In this document: one piece after another, positions 1 through 11,284 of the stretch
Layout: each line of letters opens with the position of its first letter
Position numbering within the stretch: the stretch's first letter is position 1
Assembly (NCBI GenBank): GCA_949130495.1
Contig: OX422214.1
Span: 2,030,046-2,094,045 of the forward strand
Length of the DNA: 64,000 bases
Source of the DNA: Sambucus nigra
Taxonomy: Eukaryota; Streptophyta; Magnoliopsida; Dipsacales; Adoxaceae
Reading direction: 5' to 3'
Program-made: the position numbers and the translations under genes
The notes under the pieces: model-generated
Told to the model about the DNA's origin: nothing
Databases searched by the model: none
Seen by the model: the letters and a program-made list of their open reading frames with translations, nothing else

Positions 1-832
1 ATTTAAACCAAATAAATGGTTTTATTTCCTATTAAGGAATGTAAGAAGGATATAGTAATTGGATTAATGAGCTAAGGTTTTACATTTAAGTTATTTATTT
101 TTTTTCTTTTATGTTAATGACATTTTGTTTCTTCATTTAGTTATATTGCCTTAAATTGAAATGTAAGTTTAACATGCTAGATTACATGCCATATTATCAT
201 CCTTATCATTCATGCATAACTGTTCAATTCTATCATGTTTTTTTATTTCTTCTGGTGATCATATAGAACCCGGCCCTGACTGGTTTACTTTCCTTGTTGT
301 GTATATGATTGTATCCGCTCAGGTGCTCCCCCGCAAGGACGCCCGTTTTGATGTTTTCATTCCTTTGCTTTCGACGAGCTGTAAGATTCTGCGGGTTATT
401 ACAGGACATTGTATTAGACGTTTTCATCTTTGTATTCTAGATATGCTCGGGTCTTTTCATCGGGCGTGTGGCCCAAACTTTTGTACTTGTTTAATGAATG
501 TACTACGTAATATTTAAATTGTTGTACTTCATTGTATGTTACTGTGGATCGACAGCTTATTCGGTCCTTTTGTGTACATTCGTCTTAGTCGTATTATATA
601 TACTCTTGTGGAATTCCACTTGCTTATCAGATTGGGTTGTTTAAATTAAATTTTCATAACTGCATTTTTTAAAATTTTAAACTTTTTGGCAACCCGTTTT
701 CTGATTTATTGGGTGGTTTTCCCGTATACTCAGTTTATATTTTGTGATGCTGAGGATGATATCCATCCATGATTCCTGTTAGGATTGAGTATCGGGCTGG
801 CCACCCCTTATCTCGGATCGCGGGTTGTCACA
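1..832 (+). repeat. 3' part of a gypsy LTR (element E1)
   Basis: This is the downstream part of a long terminal repeat; its start lies outside the window. The end is set by the terminal ...TTGTCACA, followed two bases later by a tRNA-iMet primer-binding site. Around 322 lies a pyrimidine-rich stretch ending in CTCAG|GTGCTCC, which matches the acceptor-like block found at the same place in LTRs A1, A2, A3, B, C1 and C2. A small possible hairpin (CCGG at 270-273 with CTGG at 280-283) precedes it. The TTAGACG block after it (about 414) is shared with LTRs B and C. No coding function is evident; the short frames here are not conserved. Confidence 0.8.
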
Positions 833-834
833 GA

Positions 835-852
835 TGGTATCAGAGCATCAGG
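835..852 (+). promoter_or_regulatory. Primer-binding site, tRNA-iMet type (E1)
   Basis: TGGTATCAGAGCATCAGG follows the LTR end after two bases. TGGTATCAGAGC is the standard plant retrotransposon site complementary to the 3' end of initiator methionine tRNA, which primes minus-strand synthesis. Confidence 0.92.
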
Positions 853-1094
853 TTCTAGAGTCTTTAGGATCTATGTGGATTCGTCACGTTTTACCGTAGC
901 GTACTTTGATATAGAGCCTAAGGTTAGGACTGTGTAGCTATCTATGTTTGCGATCTTCTGTGAGATAGATAACATTTTAACTCTATTGTTTCTTCATCTC
1001 GAACGCCACCTAGAGAGGTTGCCCAGCGAGACGTAATAGGGTTGTAGAAGAGGAGGTAGATTCTCCACCGCCTCCACAAGGGACCGTTAATGCT

Positions 1095-2160
1095 GTGGAT
1101 GTAGAAAACATAGTAGCTCAAGCGGTTAGCGCCGCGATGACCGCAGTGATTCAACAATTTCCAGGGACTCACGATGTTCAAGCCCTATGGGACCTTTTAT
1201 GTGGGAAAAGGGTTTGGGAGTCCTTTCTAAAAGGCAATCCCCCGGAATTCGAGGGAGGCACGGATGTTATTAAAGCCAATACATGAAAAGAGAACGGGCA
1301 ATGCCACCTTCGAATGATAGAATGTAGCGAGGTGAAGAAATAAGTCCTTGCCACTTTTAAGTTAGTCGGATCTACGTTATACTGGTGGGAAACAATAACC
1401 ACACCAGAGCAGAGAGACACGATGACGATCACTGAGTTTTGGACTTTGTTAGATCGTGAGTACGTTCCTCCCGTAGTTTATAGGGAGATGAGAAAGAAGC
1501 TCCAGGATGTTGTGCAAGGAGAGAGATCTGTGGCGGAATATGTAGAGGAGTTTATACGGTTGACGTATCTTGTCCCGGATGAAGTGGCTCCAGAAGATCG
1601 GAAGATCTCAAAGTTATGTAAGGTCTAAACTGGAGAATCCGACAATAATTGTTGGGTAATCCAGCTTTACAAACATTTGGTGAGGTTATGAATGAAGCCT
1701 CGCCCCATTGCCATGAGCATCGGTTATATACACTGGGTAGCAAGAAATCTACTGTCGTGGGGAAAGCAGGAAAGCTTGGAGAACATGGGATTGGAGGAGG
1801 AGCATTTACCTCATCCCAACCTTCTGGTTATGAGCAGAAAGAGAAGGACCCTCGACAAGGGGGTTTCGTCTCAGATACTACGTTTTGGAGGATTTATTGC
1901 GGGTGGCAAAAACATTAGGCATGGTAAAGGGTGCTTTACAACATGTTGGTCGGGATGCTCATGGAGGTAAAGACCATTTGGGCCAGGGCATTTCCCAGTT
2001 TAGAAATAACGGGGGTCAGTTTCCTAGGGCTCCGCAGCAGCCATACGTTTAATTTCCACCTCAGGTACCTGATCCGGTTGTTCCCGTGCAGCAGGGAGAG
2101 CTACTGTATGGGAGAGTTTATTATATTCGGGAGGTTATACTTCCTCCAGCTTTGTTAGCA
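1095..2160 (+). pseudogene. Gypsy gag remnant (E1)
   Basis: Decayed Gag of a Ty3/gypsy chromovirus-type element, which would form the RNA-packaging particle. Recognisable capsid motifs are split over two frames: FLKGNPPEFEGG near 1224-1259, GSTLYWW near 1369-1389, and REYVPPVVYREMRKKLQ followed by ERSVAEYVEEF near 1455-1555. This order is the usual Retrotrans_gag arrangement. Stops and frameshifts occur from about 1286 on. Beyond about 1650 only scattered pieces of the Gag-protease linker remain (QQGELLYGRVYY near 2090). No intact zinc knuckle was found. The region follows the PBS by about 250 bases, as expected for gag. It is not translatable as one protein. Confidence 0.8.
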
Positions 2161-2439
2161 TCGCCCGCTATTAAGGGTAAGTTTTATTTCGGAGGTGCTT
2201 GAGTCACGTATTATTAGAGGTGGGTGTTACGCGCTCAGTTGTTTCATGAGCTCTTCTCAGACTACGAATTTGATAAGATCTGCTGAGAGTATTTTTACTA
2301 GTGTTGAGTTTTCTACGAGTGATGGTTTGCTCAATTCCTTGTTTGTTTACACATAGGGATTTATTGTGGTATTTTGTGCTTTGAGGTCGATTTACTCGTC
2401 CTTGACATGGTCGGGTATGATGTGATTGGTATGCCATAC

Positions 2440-2547
2440 CTCCACGACCGACATAGTTGAGTAGTAGCGTATAGGAGGGATTCCTTGTTTGGATTCCGCT
2501 TTTGCGGGACGCTCCACGCGTGAACCTCGACGACATTGGAAGTGGAG
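2440..2547 (+). other. Foldable conserved motif, copy K1
   Basis: First of seven copies of a recurrent motif with the core ATTCCTTGTTTGGATTCCGC (the other copies mostly have GTTCC). Here an inner stem TTCCGC/GCGGGA closes a TTTT loop, GGAG pairs with CTCC, and CTCCAC (2440-2445) can pair with GTGGAG (2542-2547). The outer arms differ from those of the other copies although pairing is kept. Confidence 0.5.
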
Positions 2548-2919
2548 AGATGTTGTTCTTTCTTCTTTTAGTTAATTTTATTTTTTATTTTATTTTTGTT
2601 GGGTGGAAAGGTTTAGCCAAGAATCACGTAGAAGAGTGGTTAGTGGCTATCAAAGTGCGAAATAGAAGCACTGTATACAGTTCTCTCCTCTGAACGATGC
2701 GAGGGAGACTGGGATGCGAAGTCGAATTTAGACTTCGGGCTATTCCTTGATAAGAAGGCTATATATATATATATATATATATTGTGGGGTATATAATTCC
2801 AAGGCTTTATGAAAAGTAAATGTTTGATTTATTAACTCTTCAGTTATTTAATTGGTAATGTATATAAGTAGAATCTTTTCGGTCCCGAACATGTGTCTTA
2901 GACCTGTATATCTTGATGA

Positions 2920-3012
2920 TCGACAACGCGAGGTAGTAGTGTAACGGGAGGGTTCCTTGTTTGGATTTCGCTTCGGTGAGACGTCCCACGCACGAAACCG
3001 AGCAAATGTCGA
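2920..3012 (+). other. Foldable conserved motif, copy K2
   Basis: Second copy of the motif. Outer arms TCGACA (2920-2925) and TGTCGA (3007-3012) are perfect complements. The GGGA/TCCC arms flank the core. The inner TTTCGC/GTGAGA arms close a TTCG tetraloop. A second, mutually exclusive pairing TTTCG/CGAAA is also possible. Confidence 0.55.
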
Positions 3013-3769
3013 GAGTTGAGAAAGGTCTTGGGCGATAGGGATATACTTAGTATTCGGTGTACACGACTTAGTTAGGATATATGTAGGTAGACTTTAGGAT
3101 TGTTTGGACATAAGGCCTTTAGTTATGTGACATTAGTTTAGGAAGGTTGTCGGGAGTCGAGCACAAATAGATTGTGTGTTAACTCTAAGAGGGATTGATT
3201 CCCTAGTAATGAGAAGTGGGAAATATTGAAAAGTTTGGTTGGTTAGGCCGAAGGAGATGAGGCCTCTCGTTGTTAGAATGTTACGTTGGGAACTCAGTTT
3301 TCGGAAGAAGGGTGAATTGATTCTCACTCCTGAGCCCATGTTGTTAAGCTCGAGGGTGGATTCAATTGACAAGTCTCTGCCATGTTGGGGAGTAATAATA
3401 CTGGAGTGTCGACTTATTGTTGATGCGCCTCATAAGTTTAAACTTGTCAATAGTATTATCCCATGCTTGAATTAAAATTCAGTGTGGGGGTGACCGCTGT
3501 GTAGGAAAGGGAAGTGTTACTTCCTGGGAAGAATTTAGTCTTTAGTGCGAGCAACATTTTGTTGCAAGATGTTGTAGGAGAAACAGGGGTGGTTAAGACC
3601 ACATATACAAGTTGCTAATTTGAGGAAACAGAACTCTGCTCTTTTGACTTTGAGGGTGGGGTGCGTTTCCATAAGAGAATTTTGTCCCGAATGAGAAGGA
3701 CTTATGAAAGGCATAAATGGTGGAATCTCGCGGTTCTAAGTTTATGGTGCATCCGAGTAATGACAAAAT

Positions 3770-4728
3770 GTGTTAAATTATGCGCCGCCAGTAGTATTGG
3801 CCGGGCATGGAATGGTTGTTGGACTGCATAGGGTGCCTTTGATTATAGTTCCAACTGAAACAAGACTTTCATTTCTCATTCTTGGCAAGTTTCCAAGAAG
3901 CCATGGGAATCAAATTGTGGTTAAGCACTTCTTATCATCCTCCACAGACGGACATACCGAAAGGGTAAGCCATATGTTGGGGGATATGCTCCTTCTGTGC
4001 GTTCTTGACTTTAATTGTAGTCGGGAACAGTGCCTTCCACTAGTTGAATTCATTTATAATGATTTATATCGATTCACTATCGGGATGGTTCTTTTATAAG
4101 CCTTGTATGTTTGGCCTTGTGAATCTTCCGCTTGTTGGTTAGATTTGCGAGATGATAAGTCTCTCGGACCTGGAATGATCCGAGATACTTCTTTGGAAAT
4201 TGAGCTCATTCGAAATCGCATTCGTATAACCAACATCGAAAAAAGAGCTAAGTCGATGCGGGGAGAAGGTATGAGGAGTTTGAGGTCGGTGGACCAAGTG
4301 TTGGTGCGAATATCGCCATACCGGGCATTAAGTGTTTTTGGGGTAGAAGGAAAACTTGCATCGCGTTACATTGGACCTTTCCTATAAATGTAAAGGTGGG
4401 TCCTTTCTCTACTAAAATATTTGCAGCAAGTTCATGACGTGATCCATATCTCCTTTGTAAAGTAGTACAAGAGATGTGATGGTGCCTTTAGGCACATTTC
4501 TTTCTAAGCTTTAGGATGCGACTTGCCGTTCCTTATGAGGAGTAGTCGGTTGCTATTTTAGAGCGTGGAGACCGGCGATTGAGATCGCAGGTAGTACCTT
4601 TAGTTATGTTGCAAGGTAGTCAGCACAGTGACGAGAAATCGACATGGGATCGCGAGGATAACTTACGGAAAAAGTATCCGCATTTCTTCTTGCGAGGTAT
4701 ACCTGAATTTTGGGGGCAAAATTCCCTT
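3770..4728 (+). pseudogene. Integrase and C-terminal chromo-like remnant (E1)
   Basis: Remnant of the Ty3/gypsy integrase, which would insert cDNA into the genome. Around 3900-4080 the motif order SSTDGHTERV, LPLVEFIYND and FTIGM matches the end of the catalytic core. It continues as RIRITNIEKRAKS and GEGMRSLRSVDQVLVRIS near 4209-4315, then KLASRYIGPF near 4355. The last segment (about 4579-4700) reads RSQVVPLVMLQ, STWDRE and KKYPHFF. That is the tail typical of chromoviruses of the Tekay/Del type, and it is also present in better shape at 40525-40960. Frames are broken by several stops and shifts. The sequence runs directly into the polypurine tract. Confidence 0.8.
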
Positions 4729-4743
4729 ATAAGGGGGGGAGAA
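4729..4743 (+). promoter_or_regulatory. Polypurine tract (E1)
   Basis: AAGGGGGGGAGAA lies directly before the LTR start TGTAACAACCC. It is the plus-strand primer position. The preceding GGGGGCAAAATTCCCTTAT matches the stretch before the other PPTs in the window. Confidence 0.85.
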
Positions 4744-5795
4744 TGTAACAACCCTCTCTTTTGGTAGACTATTTTATATTTATTTAATATGTGTAGTAAT
4801 TAATTATAAAATTATGGATGTTGAGTAAATATTAATTTAATATGAAAAAGGTTAATATTTACTAAAATGTTGTATGATTACCTGATGCGTAGGTAAATAT
4901 ATCCATGTGGTAAATTGTTGTGTCATAAGAATTAAAATGACATTTTGGTTTAATGAGAAACCGGATGTATAATGAGTTATAAAATTTCCAAATGATAATT
5001 TGGAGGGTGTAGTTAGTCCCGGTGGGTGTGAGACAGTCAAAATAAGTGCCATATCGCATTTTGGTATTTCGGGCACTTTTGACTGGTTGTAGCTTAAATG
5101 TGTAGTTGCGATTTATTTTATCGCGTATTAGCCATTAGAGTTGGGCCTTTTAGACTTCTGGCCCGATTTAGTCTTGCTAAAACTCACTATTCCTCTTAAG
5201 ATTAAATTGTTAACTAAGAGAGAAAGAAGAGAGCTTTGGAGAAAGAGAGAAATTTGGAGATTTGAGCTTGGATCATTGCCTCCACCAAATCAAATCTGCA
5301 TTTGCAAGATCAAGGCAAGTTACCTACTTGCTATTATATGATTTAAGTGGATTAATTAGCATGGATAGTTATGAATTTGTTGTGTTTAAATCATTTTAGG
5401 GTTTGTTAGATTAATTGGGTATTAACCCTTGGAGATGGATTTAGATGATAATTATTGTGAATAATGTTAGTTAGAGGCCTTTATTATGTATTGGTGGTGA
5501 TAGATGATCTCGGTTTGGGTTGGTTTTGAGTTGGGAAGAAATTTGGAGCTTAGAACTCCATAGTCAAATCTTGGAAATTTGCAGAACCGAATCGATTCGG
5601 CCTGGCCGAATCGATTCGCCCTGGGACAGTTTCCAGGTCTGGGTGATCCGAATCGATCCGGATAGACCGAATCGATTCGGCAATTATGCAGATTCCCCAT
5701 TTTCCTGGCCGAATCGATTCGGAAATCCTGCATTTTTCTTTTGTTTTATAGATAAGCTAGGAAGGGTAATTATGGTATTCTAGTGAGGGAAAGAC
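4744..5795 (+). repeat. 5' part of the E1 3' LTR, truncated
   Basis: LTR starting TGTAACAACCC after the PPT. A transcribed-leader-like stretch (GA-rich, 5215-5260) ends at CAAG|GCAAGTTAC (5314/5315), the donor-like site shared by all the long LTRs here. Five CCGAATCGATTCGG-type palindromes follow at 5587-5722. At about 5795 the sequence changes to one homologous with the interior of the A-family element (compare 23,690-24,351), so the LTR is cut and fused to another element. The junction is known only to within about 40 bases. Confidence 0.7.
5587..5722 (+). repeat. TCGA-centred palindrome cluster (E1 LTR)
   Basis: Five copies of CCGAATCGATTCGG or one-base variants at 5587, 5607, 5648, 5667 and 5709. 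Each is self-complementary. The cluster sits about 270 bases after the donor-like site. Confidence 0.85.
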
Positions 5796-6486
5796 TTATC
5801 CTGTGGAAATGCTTTGATGTAATGTAAAGGGACTGTGTAATTGAGAGGTTCAGAGTTTAGTAGATTCATTATTGAGTGAAGAATTTGGATCTTGATTGTG
5901 CTAGTTATGAGAACTAGGGTTTGGTGAGAGTATTGTATTATTGGTGCCTTATGTCTTATATACAAGGCATTTGGTTGGTGTGTTGAAATGTATAAAGTTA
6001 TTTTATATTATATTGTTCTATAGGCCTTCGGTCCATATCTATGATTCTAAAACCTTTTATAAAACCTTAACCCTGATTTAACTGATCTAAATCCCCAACA
6101 TAGCTACACAATAGTGTATTGGGAGGGTTCCTTGTTTGGATTTCACTTGCGAGACCTCCCCCGCATGAAGGTAGCCAGTGTCAGGAATTGAGAAGAGTTC
6201 AACCATTGGGAATTTCAAACTGTTATATATACTCAGTACGCTATTATAGATTAATTTGTTGAGAGTTATGTTACGATTTGATGCTAGTGAAGCCGAGTTA
6301 TTGTTTTATGATTTGAGCTCGGGTACGGGGTGTATGGGCGCCATGGGTAGCTAATTTTATTCTAAGTTTGAATGGTTTGATGTGAGAACTAGTAGAGATG
6401 GGTATAGTAATCTTGAGAGTAGATGTAAGGACTAGATGAGATTTGAAGTCGTAGGTATAACTTAAATTTCGTGGACGAAATTCTTA
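5796..6486 (+). mobile_element. 3' interior of a second LTR element (belongs to A1)
   Basis: Non-coding interior similar to 23,690-24,340: shared CCTTTTATAAAACCTTAACC, the foldable motif (6103-6175), a GCTCGGGTACGGGGTGT block near 6317, and TTCGTGGACGAAATT just before the PPT. No coding motif is seen. Its 5' part and 5' LTR are absent. Confidence 0.65.
6103..6175 (+). other. Foldable conserved motif, copy K3
   Basis: Interior-type copy. GGGAGG (6121-6126) pairs perfectly with CCTCCC (6155-6160). GCTAC (6103-6107) pairs with GTAGC (6171-6175). TTTCA pairs with TGAAG by a compensating A-T in place of the G-C found in the LTR copies. Confidence 0.55.
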
Positions 6487-6500
6487 TAAGGGGGGAAGTA
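6487..6500 (+). promoter_or_regulatory. Polypurine tract before LTR A1
   Basis: TAAGGGGGGAAGTA immediately precedes TGTAATACCCC. Confidence 0.85.
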
Positions 6501-7285
6501 TGTAATACCCCGTGACTTTGGGACTGAGAAATTAAATTTTTGGGAGAAATAAAATTTATTTAAATTGGAGAATTTTAAAATTGGGAAAGTGAGGTCCAAA
6601 AATTGAGGACATTACAAAGTATTCCGGATGACGATTTTGAGTGTACCATTGATTCCGGATGGGTCGAGAGAGCCAAAATGACTGTCATTGAGTTTTACTT
6701 CGGCTTCGGAATATTTTTAAGTTAGTTTGACTCGAATTGGAGTAAAGGAGTCATTTAAAGTGTGTATTGTAAATTAGGTTGAGTGTTTTGAAAGATTATA
6801 CTTATAGAGCCTTTGGGAGATTTAAAATATCATTTGTGAGATTGAAAGAGAGAAAGAAGAGAGAGAAAATCCCTAGAGAAAGAGAGAAAGAAGGAAAGAA
6901 GAAGAAGAAAGGAAGAAAGAGAGAGGAGAAAGCTTGGAGATTCCGGCCCGTACGCAATCTCGAGGATGTTTCAACCCCGACATTTTCGAGCCAAGTGTTT
7001 AATCTTGCTAAATATTTCATTTGTGTATTTCATTTCATAATTTATGGATAAAAGAAATGAATTTTTGGGTTATATGTGAAAACCTAGTTTTTTGGGGGCT
7101 AAAACTTGATTTTGATGTGTATAAATGGGATTGATGATAATTAAATTGATGAGATGAGATGTAGGTTTGGTGTTGATGTGAGGAATATGATTAAGTTAAT
7201 GATTGGGGGTTAGATTATGATATATGGATGTTTGGAAAGTTAGGGTTTTGATCAATCACGAAAAAGGGGCCAAATATCAGTATGG

Positions 7286-7405
7286 CCGGTCGACTGCGCC
7301 CAGGGTACTGGTCGACCGTGCCTTTAAGGAATAACCTACTGCTTTCTTCATAGGGCAAAATTTGGACCCGCGGTCGACCGGGGGTCAGGTACCGATCGAC
7401 CGGTC
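7286..7405 (+). repeat. GTCGAC palindrome cluster (LTR A1)
   Basis: GGTCGACTG (7288), GGTCGACCG (7310), CGGTCGACCG (7371) and CCGATCGACCGG (7392) sit where A2 and A3 carry CCGAATCGATTCGG. Same position, different palindrome. Confidence 0.8.
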
Positions 7406-9050
7406 CACTGTTTTTAGCCCAAGATTTGGATTTATTTTTAACCCCTTTTCTTTTGGTTTTTATTCTTAGGAACCTTCTTAATGGGATTGTTATGGAGAGT
7501 TAGGATACAATTTTGAGGGATTTGTTCTTTAGGATGAATAGGGGGTTTCGAGCTTATGTTAAAATTGATTTATGAGGGTGGGATGCCTCTTTTTGGGAAG
7601 GAAACGATTATGGGACTGAATTGATTGGCAAATTATTTTATTATGGTAGAGGTGGGTTATCATGAAATGGTTATAAATGGTAGAGATAGCCCCTTTTTGC
7701 TTATGTGTGTATTAATAATGGACATTCCGAGGTATAGTGGGGGATCTCATGGAGGACGGGAGTCCTAGTTTGAGGTCATAAGTGAGTTTAGATATGATTT
7801 AAGGTTTAGGACTCTTTGAGAGAGTGGTGAGGGTACGGTGTGACATTATAGGCCGATATTTGTGTCGAATCCTTATAGGGATAGGATTCTATTTAAGATA
7901 TGATTTGGAGACCAATGACATGTAGAGGTCGTGTATCCTTAGTGATGCTAAACTCAAGGTATAAAATCATAAACGTGGTAATGTTAAGGGTTCATAGGAA
8001 CAATTGAACCGTAGTCGAAATTGAGAGCGATGGGATCATACTATCAACTAGAATAGGGTGTGTTGTAAATCTAGTCGGGATAGTTGTTATATATCGGTGT
8101 ATGTTTAACAATGAGGATTCCAATTATGGATGGGATCTTGGAATGAATTTTAAGGATTGAGCTTGAGGTCCGTAGACTATTAGTTATGTGCATACCAATA
8201 GTCGGTATTATTACTTGATATATTGATGTGCTTTCAGATGTAGACGAGATGTCTAGTGATTGTTATATGCGTTAAATTTTGGGTTAATAATCTTAATGTT
8301 GGAAATGTTGGAAAACTATTCATACCATAGGGGTAATGGATGAGTACGCTTCAAGTGAGGGATCGTATTCATATAACGAATTAAGTTATCATGCTTGGAG
8401 TTATAGCTAGTATAATGAGGACTATGTACACATATAGCTAAATTTATGGAATTTCATACCTGTGAATGAGATATAGTGTATATATATGAGTATATGTAAA
8501 TATATATCCATATAGATATGTATATATGTGTATACTCATGGTGTGAATATCTAAACCATATGTGATGGTTTAATTTATATAATGTGATCATACGGATGTG
8601 TATATATAATGTGTGAATGATATATATATTTGTGGTGTGAAGCATACCAGACACATGCTACCATGGGAAGTTGCGCGATGAGGGTGAGCACCCTGGTTTG
8701 AGGAGCAGGGTGTGGATAGTCTCCAGGTCATAGTCGTCCATTTTATTTATTTATTTGATTTTATATTTTGGGGGTGAGAAGTCTTGGGTATGGGTCGTTC
8801 TCACCTGGCGGTTAGGAACCATGATCGCTTCCCATACGTTATGATTGATTTTGTCACCATGGCGGTGTGATAATAGTCCGATAGATGGTGACCCCGGGAT
8901 AAAGTGAGTAATTCCTGGAGGATGATAGCATGGTGCAGTATTTTGGCATCCTATAGCCGGTTATGTTATGTGTATTGCATAGTGTACATTATGTGTGAAA
9001 TGTATACATGGTTATGGGAATGAATGATTGCTTATATATATTTAGAGTAA

Positions 9051-9084
<34 letters not shown>

Positions 9085-9301
9085 CCTATAGATGAAGAGG
9101 ATATGAAGTTTCGATGATGTACATCTTAGGTGATTTTGGTGTACTAGTTCATTGGGGTCGAAGGATCGTATTTAGAGACAATTACAGTTATGTCGACCCA
9201 AGGATCTATTATAGATTTGAATTATGTTCTTAGACAGTAATCTATAATTATAGTAGTTGTAGTAATAGAATTTGTGTGGATGACATAATGGATCCCGGCG
9301 A

Positions 9302-9382
9302 TCAACATTGATAAGGAGTAGTGTATCGGGGGGTTCCTTGTTTGGATTTCGCTTCCACGCACGAAATGCAGTGCAATGTTGA
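9302..9382 (+). other. Foldable conserved motif, copy K4 (shortened)
   Basis: LTR-type copy. Outer arms TCAACATTG (9302-9310) and CAATGTTGA (9374-9382) are perfect complements. The segment carrying the right arms of the two inner stems is deleted, but TTTCG and CGAAA remain and can pair. Confidence 0.5.
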
Positions 9383-9842
9383 GAGTGGAGAGAAGTTTTA
9401 TCCTTATTAAATTGTATGCATGTTATTTAGAGAGTAAAATCTTATATTAAAGACTAATGTTAATGTGTAACGTATTAAGACTCATAACTGGTGTAAGTTA
9501 ATAATTTGGAACCACTATAGCCTAGTAAGGCATATATGTGAAAATATATTTAGGTGTGATTAGAATGGAAAGGATTCTTGGGTTATGTTATAATGGCAGG
9601 TCATACAGATATAGGTCGTGCGTATGGTAAGGTAGGTTGTCCTTTAATGAGTGGGGTAACTTAATTAAGATTCCAGGATAAGAGTAGATGCGCGCTGTAG
9701 ATGAGAGGTGAGTTTGGGGTTTCATAATAGTGCTACTCCACTCTAATTATGAAATAGTGCATTTATATTTATTATGCACGGTTAACACACATGCTAAATA
9801 TCTTTACACCTCGGGCTCTGACCTGTTTATTTTTCTCTTCTG

Positions 9843-9877
<35 letters not shown>

Positions 9878-10380
9878 ACTACAGGTGTCCTACCGCATGG
9901 ATACCGGATGCTTTTCTATCCAGAGTCTTGGGAGCCGTAGCAGTTGCGGACTGTGACGGGATTTAGATTGTGGTCACTTCCTACTTCTTTAAAAAAATAT
10001 AGGTATGATTCATGTTGTATATCGGGTCTACACCCAAGAGTTATTTATAGCTATTTATATTTCTTCTTTATGGATGTTGTACTGTCTGTGACCCGACAGC
10101 TTATTCGGGTATATTTTCCTTGAATGTACTTATTTCATTTTATTCTAGAACTTATCTTATCACGATACTTGTGTACATGTTACCTTTGCTAGATATCCAC
10201 ATTATTGGTTTGATTTCCATTGCATGATTTATTTTTATTTTTTTTGCTCTCGCTTATATGATTTCTGGTAGTTAGCCTTATCTATTTATATTATAGTTTG
10301 TGATGTTGAGACATCTGAGATTCCTGATTTAATGTAGTATAGGGTTGGCCACCCGTTATTATTTTAAGCGGGATGTCACA

Positions 10381-11066
10381 TAGCCTTTTTTTAATAAAAT
10401 TACAAGGTCTATAAGCTTCTTCCTATAGGCGGCTTTCCAAGCCTTTTTTAAGAACACTGCTTTGTATACTTCCGAACTCAAACCAATGTAAATTGCCAAT
10501 TTACCACCATTTTCATCCATTTTTTCAATATCGGGAGCTTTTGTTTGCAAAAATATTCAAGTTATACCAATATATTATTCTGCAGTTCTTGAGTATTGAG
10601 TAATCTTTTCTTTATTTGATCCATAGTTGTACCAAAACCTCCTCATATATTCCTTAGGTCACCACAGATCATACCTTATAATTTCTGTAATTTAGTGCCA
10701 AACACTCCACAATCCTTCATGATGGTCATCATCATTTGAGACGAGGTTATAATTTTCTAGCCATGTGGTATTAGTCACCGATGTCAATGGCGGTGGAGAA
10801 GATTCAGAGTGGTTTTAAAGGTACCACAATCTGAGTATCGGATTTGGGATTTATATTGTGAAAAAAGAAACAGTTGCTGAAAAATTTTCCTCTAGTAAAT
10901 GTGTTCCTGTTCACCATCTAATTTTTTTGTAAGTGCGTCATTTTTATTTATTAGATTCATATCTTTATTAGAACTATTCTATTTTTAAAATCTGCCAAAA
11001 GATTTGCCTTTCCATTTGCGACATGTTTTGAGATGATGCTTACGTGGATTGTTCTTTCATGTCTAT
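10381..11066. other. Unassigned low-copy DNA
   Basis: No element or gene recognised. A 64-codon minus-strand frame (10,359-10,550) and a few neighbouring minus-strand fragments look faintly protein-like, but I cannot place them in a family. Confidence 0.3.
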
Positions 11067-11284
11067 TATATACATACACAAGAAGCATCTTAATTGTTGT
11101 TAACCCGTTTACGAAGATTCCGCATCTTTATAATGTGCACGTGATGGAGCAGTATAAGGGAGCTCCATTTGGTGAGCTGAGCCCTCATGTTTTTGCCCTA
11201 GCTGATGCACCTTACAGGTTTGTTAACTATTTGTGGATGTCTTGAAATTACTTATAAAAAGTCGTATTGAAAGTAATTGGTATT

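Larger units (their letters stand above)
2161..3769 (+). pseudogene. Decayed protease/RT region of E1 (largely unrecognisable)
   Basis: This stretch sits where protease, reverse transcriptase and RNase H should lie, but no catalytic motif (FIDD, DSG) can be read in any frame. It contains a short TA repeat (about 2758-2782) and two copies of the foldable GTTCCTTGTTTGGA motif (2440-2547 and 2920-3012). The second looks LTR-like in its flanks (AGTAGTGTAACGGG). The segment may therefore be a patchwork including LTR-derived sequence rather than simply mutated pol. Confidence 0.45.
6991..9884 (+). other. Candidate LTR intron, A1
   Basis: Bounded by GAG|CCAAGT and TACTACAG|GTGTCC, at the same LTR positions as the better-preserved sites in A2, A3, C2 and E1. 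The first intron base here is C where the others have G, so splicing of this copy may be lost. A pyrimidine-rich tract (near 9830-9842) precedes the TA repeat and acceptor. Confidence 0.4.
6501..10380 (+). repeat. Long LTR A1 (3.88 kb, 3' LTR)
   Basis: Complete LTR from TGTAATACCCC (after a PPT) to GGGATGTCACA. It aligns along its length with LTRs A2 and A3 but is clearly diverged. Parts in order are: a short U3-like segment; a GA-rich leader (6845-6945); a donor-like position at 6990/6991 (GAG|CCAAGT, a mutated GCAAGT); GTCGAC-type palindromes (7286-7403); a GC-rich conserved block (8655-8740); the foldable motif (9302-9382); TA repeats (9051-9076 and 9844-9874); an acceptor-like ACAG|GTGTCC (9884/9885); and the terminal exon-like part. 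No matching 5' LTR is in the window, and what follows at 10,381 is not a PBS, so this is a 3' LTR. Confidence 0.85.

Noticed and set aside
835..852. tRNA-like sequence near the LTR end
   Set aside because: It is a primer-binding site, not a tRNA gene; no cloverleaf around it.
6779..7051. Lys/Glu/Arg-rich frame in LTR A1
   Set aside because: GA-rich leader sequence; the homologous part of A2 and A3 does not keep the frame.
10359..10550. Minus-strand 63-codon frame after LTR A1
   Set aside because: Protein-like in places, but I could not name a family; left unassigned.
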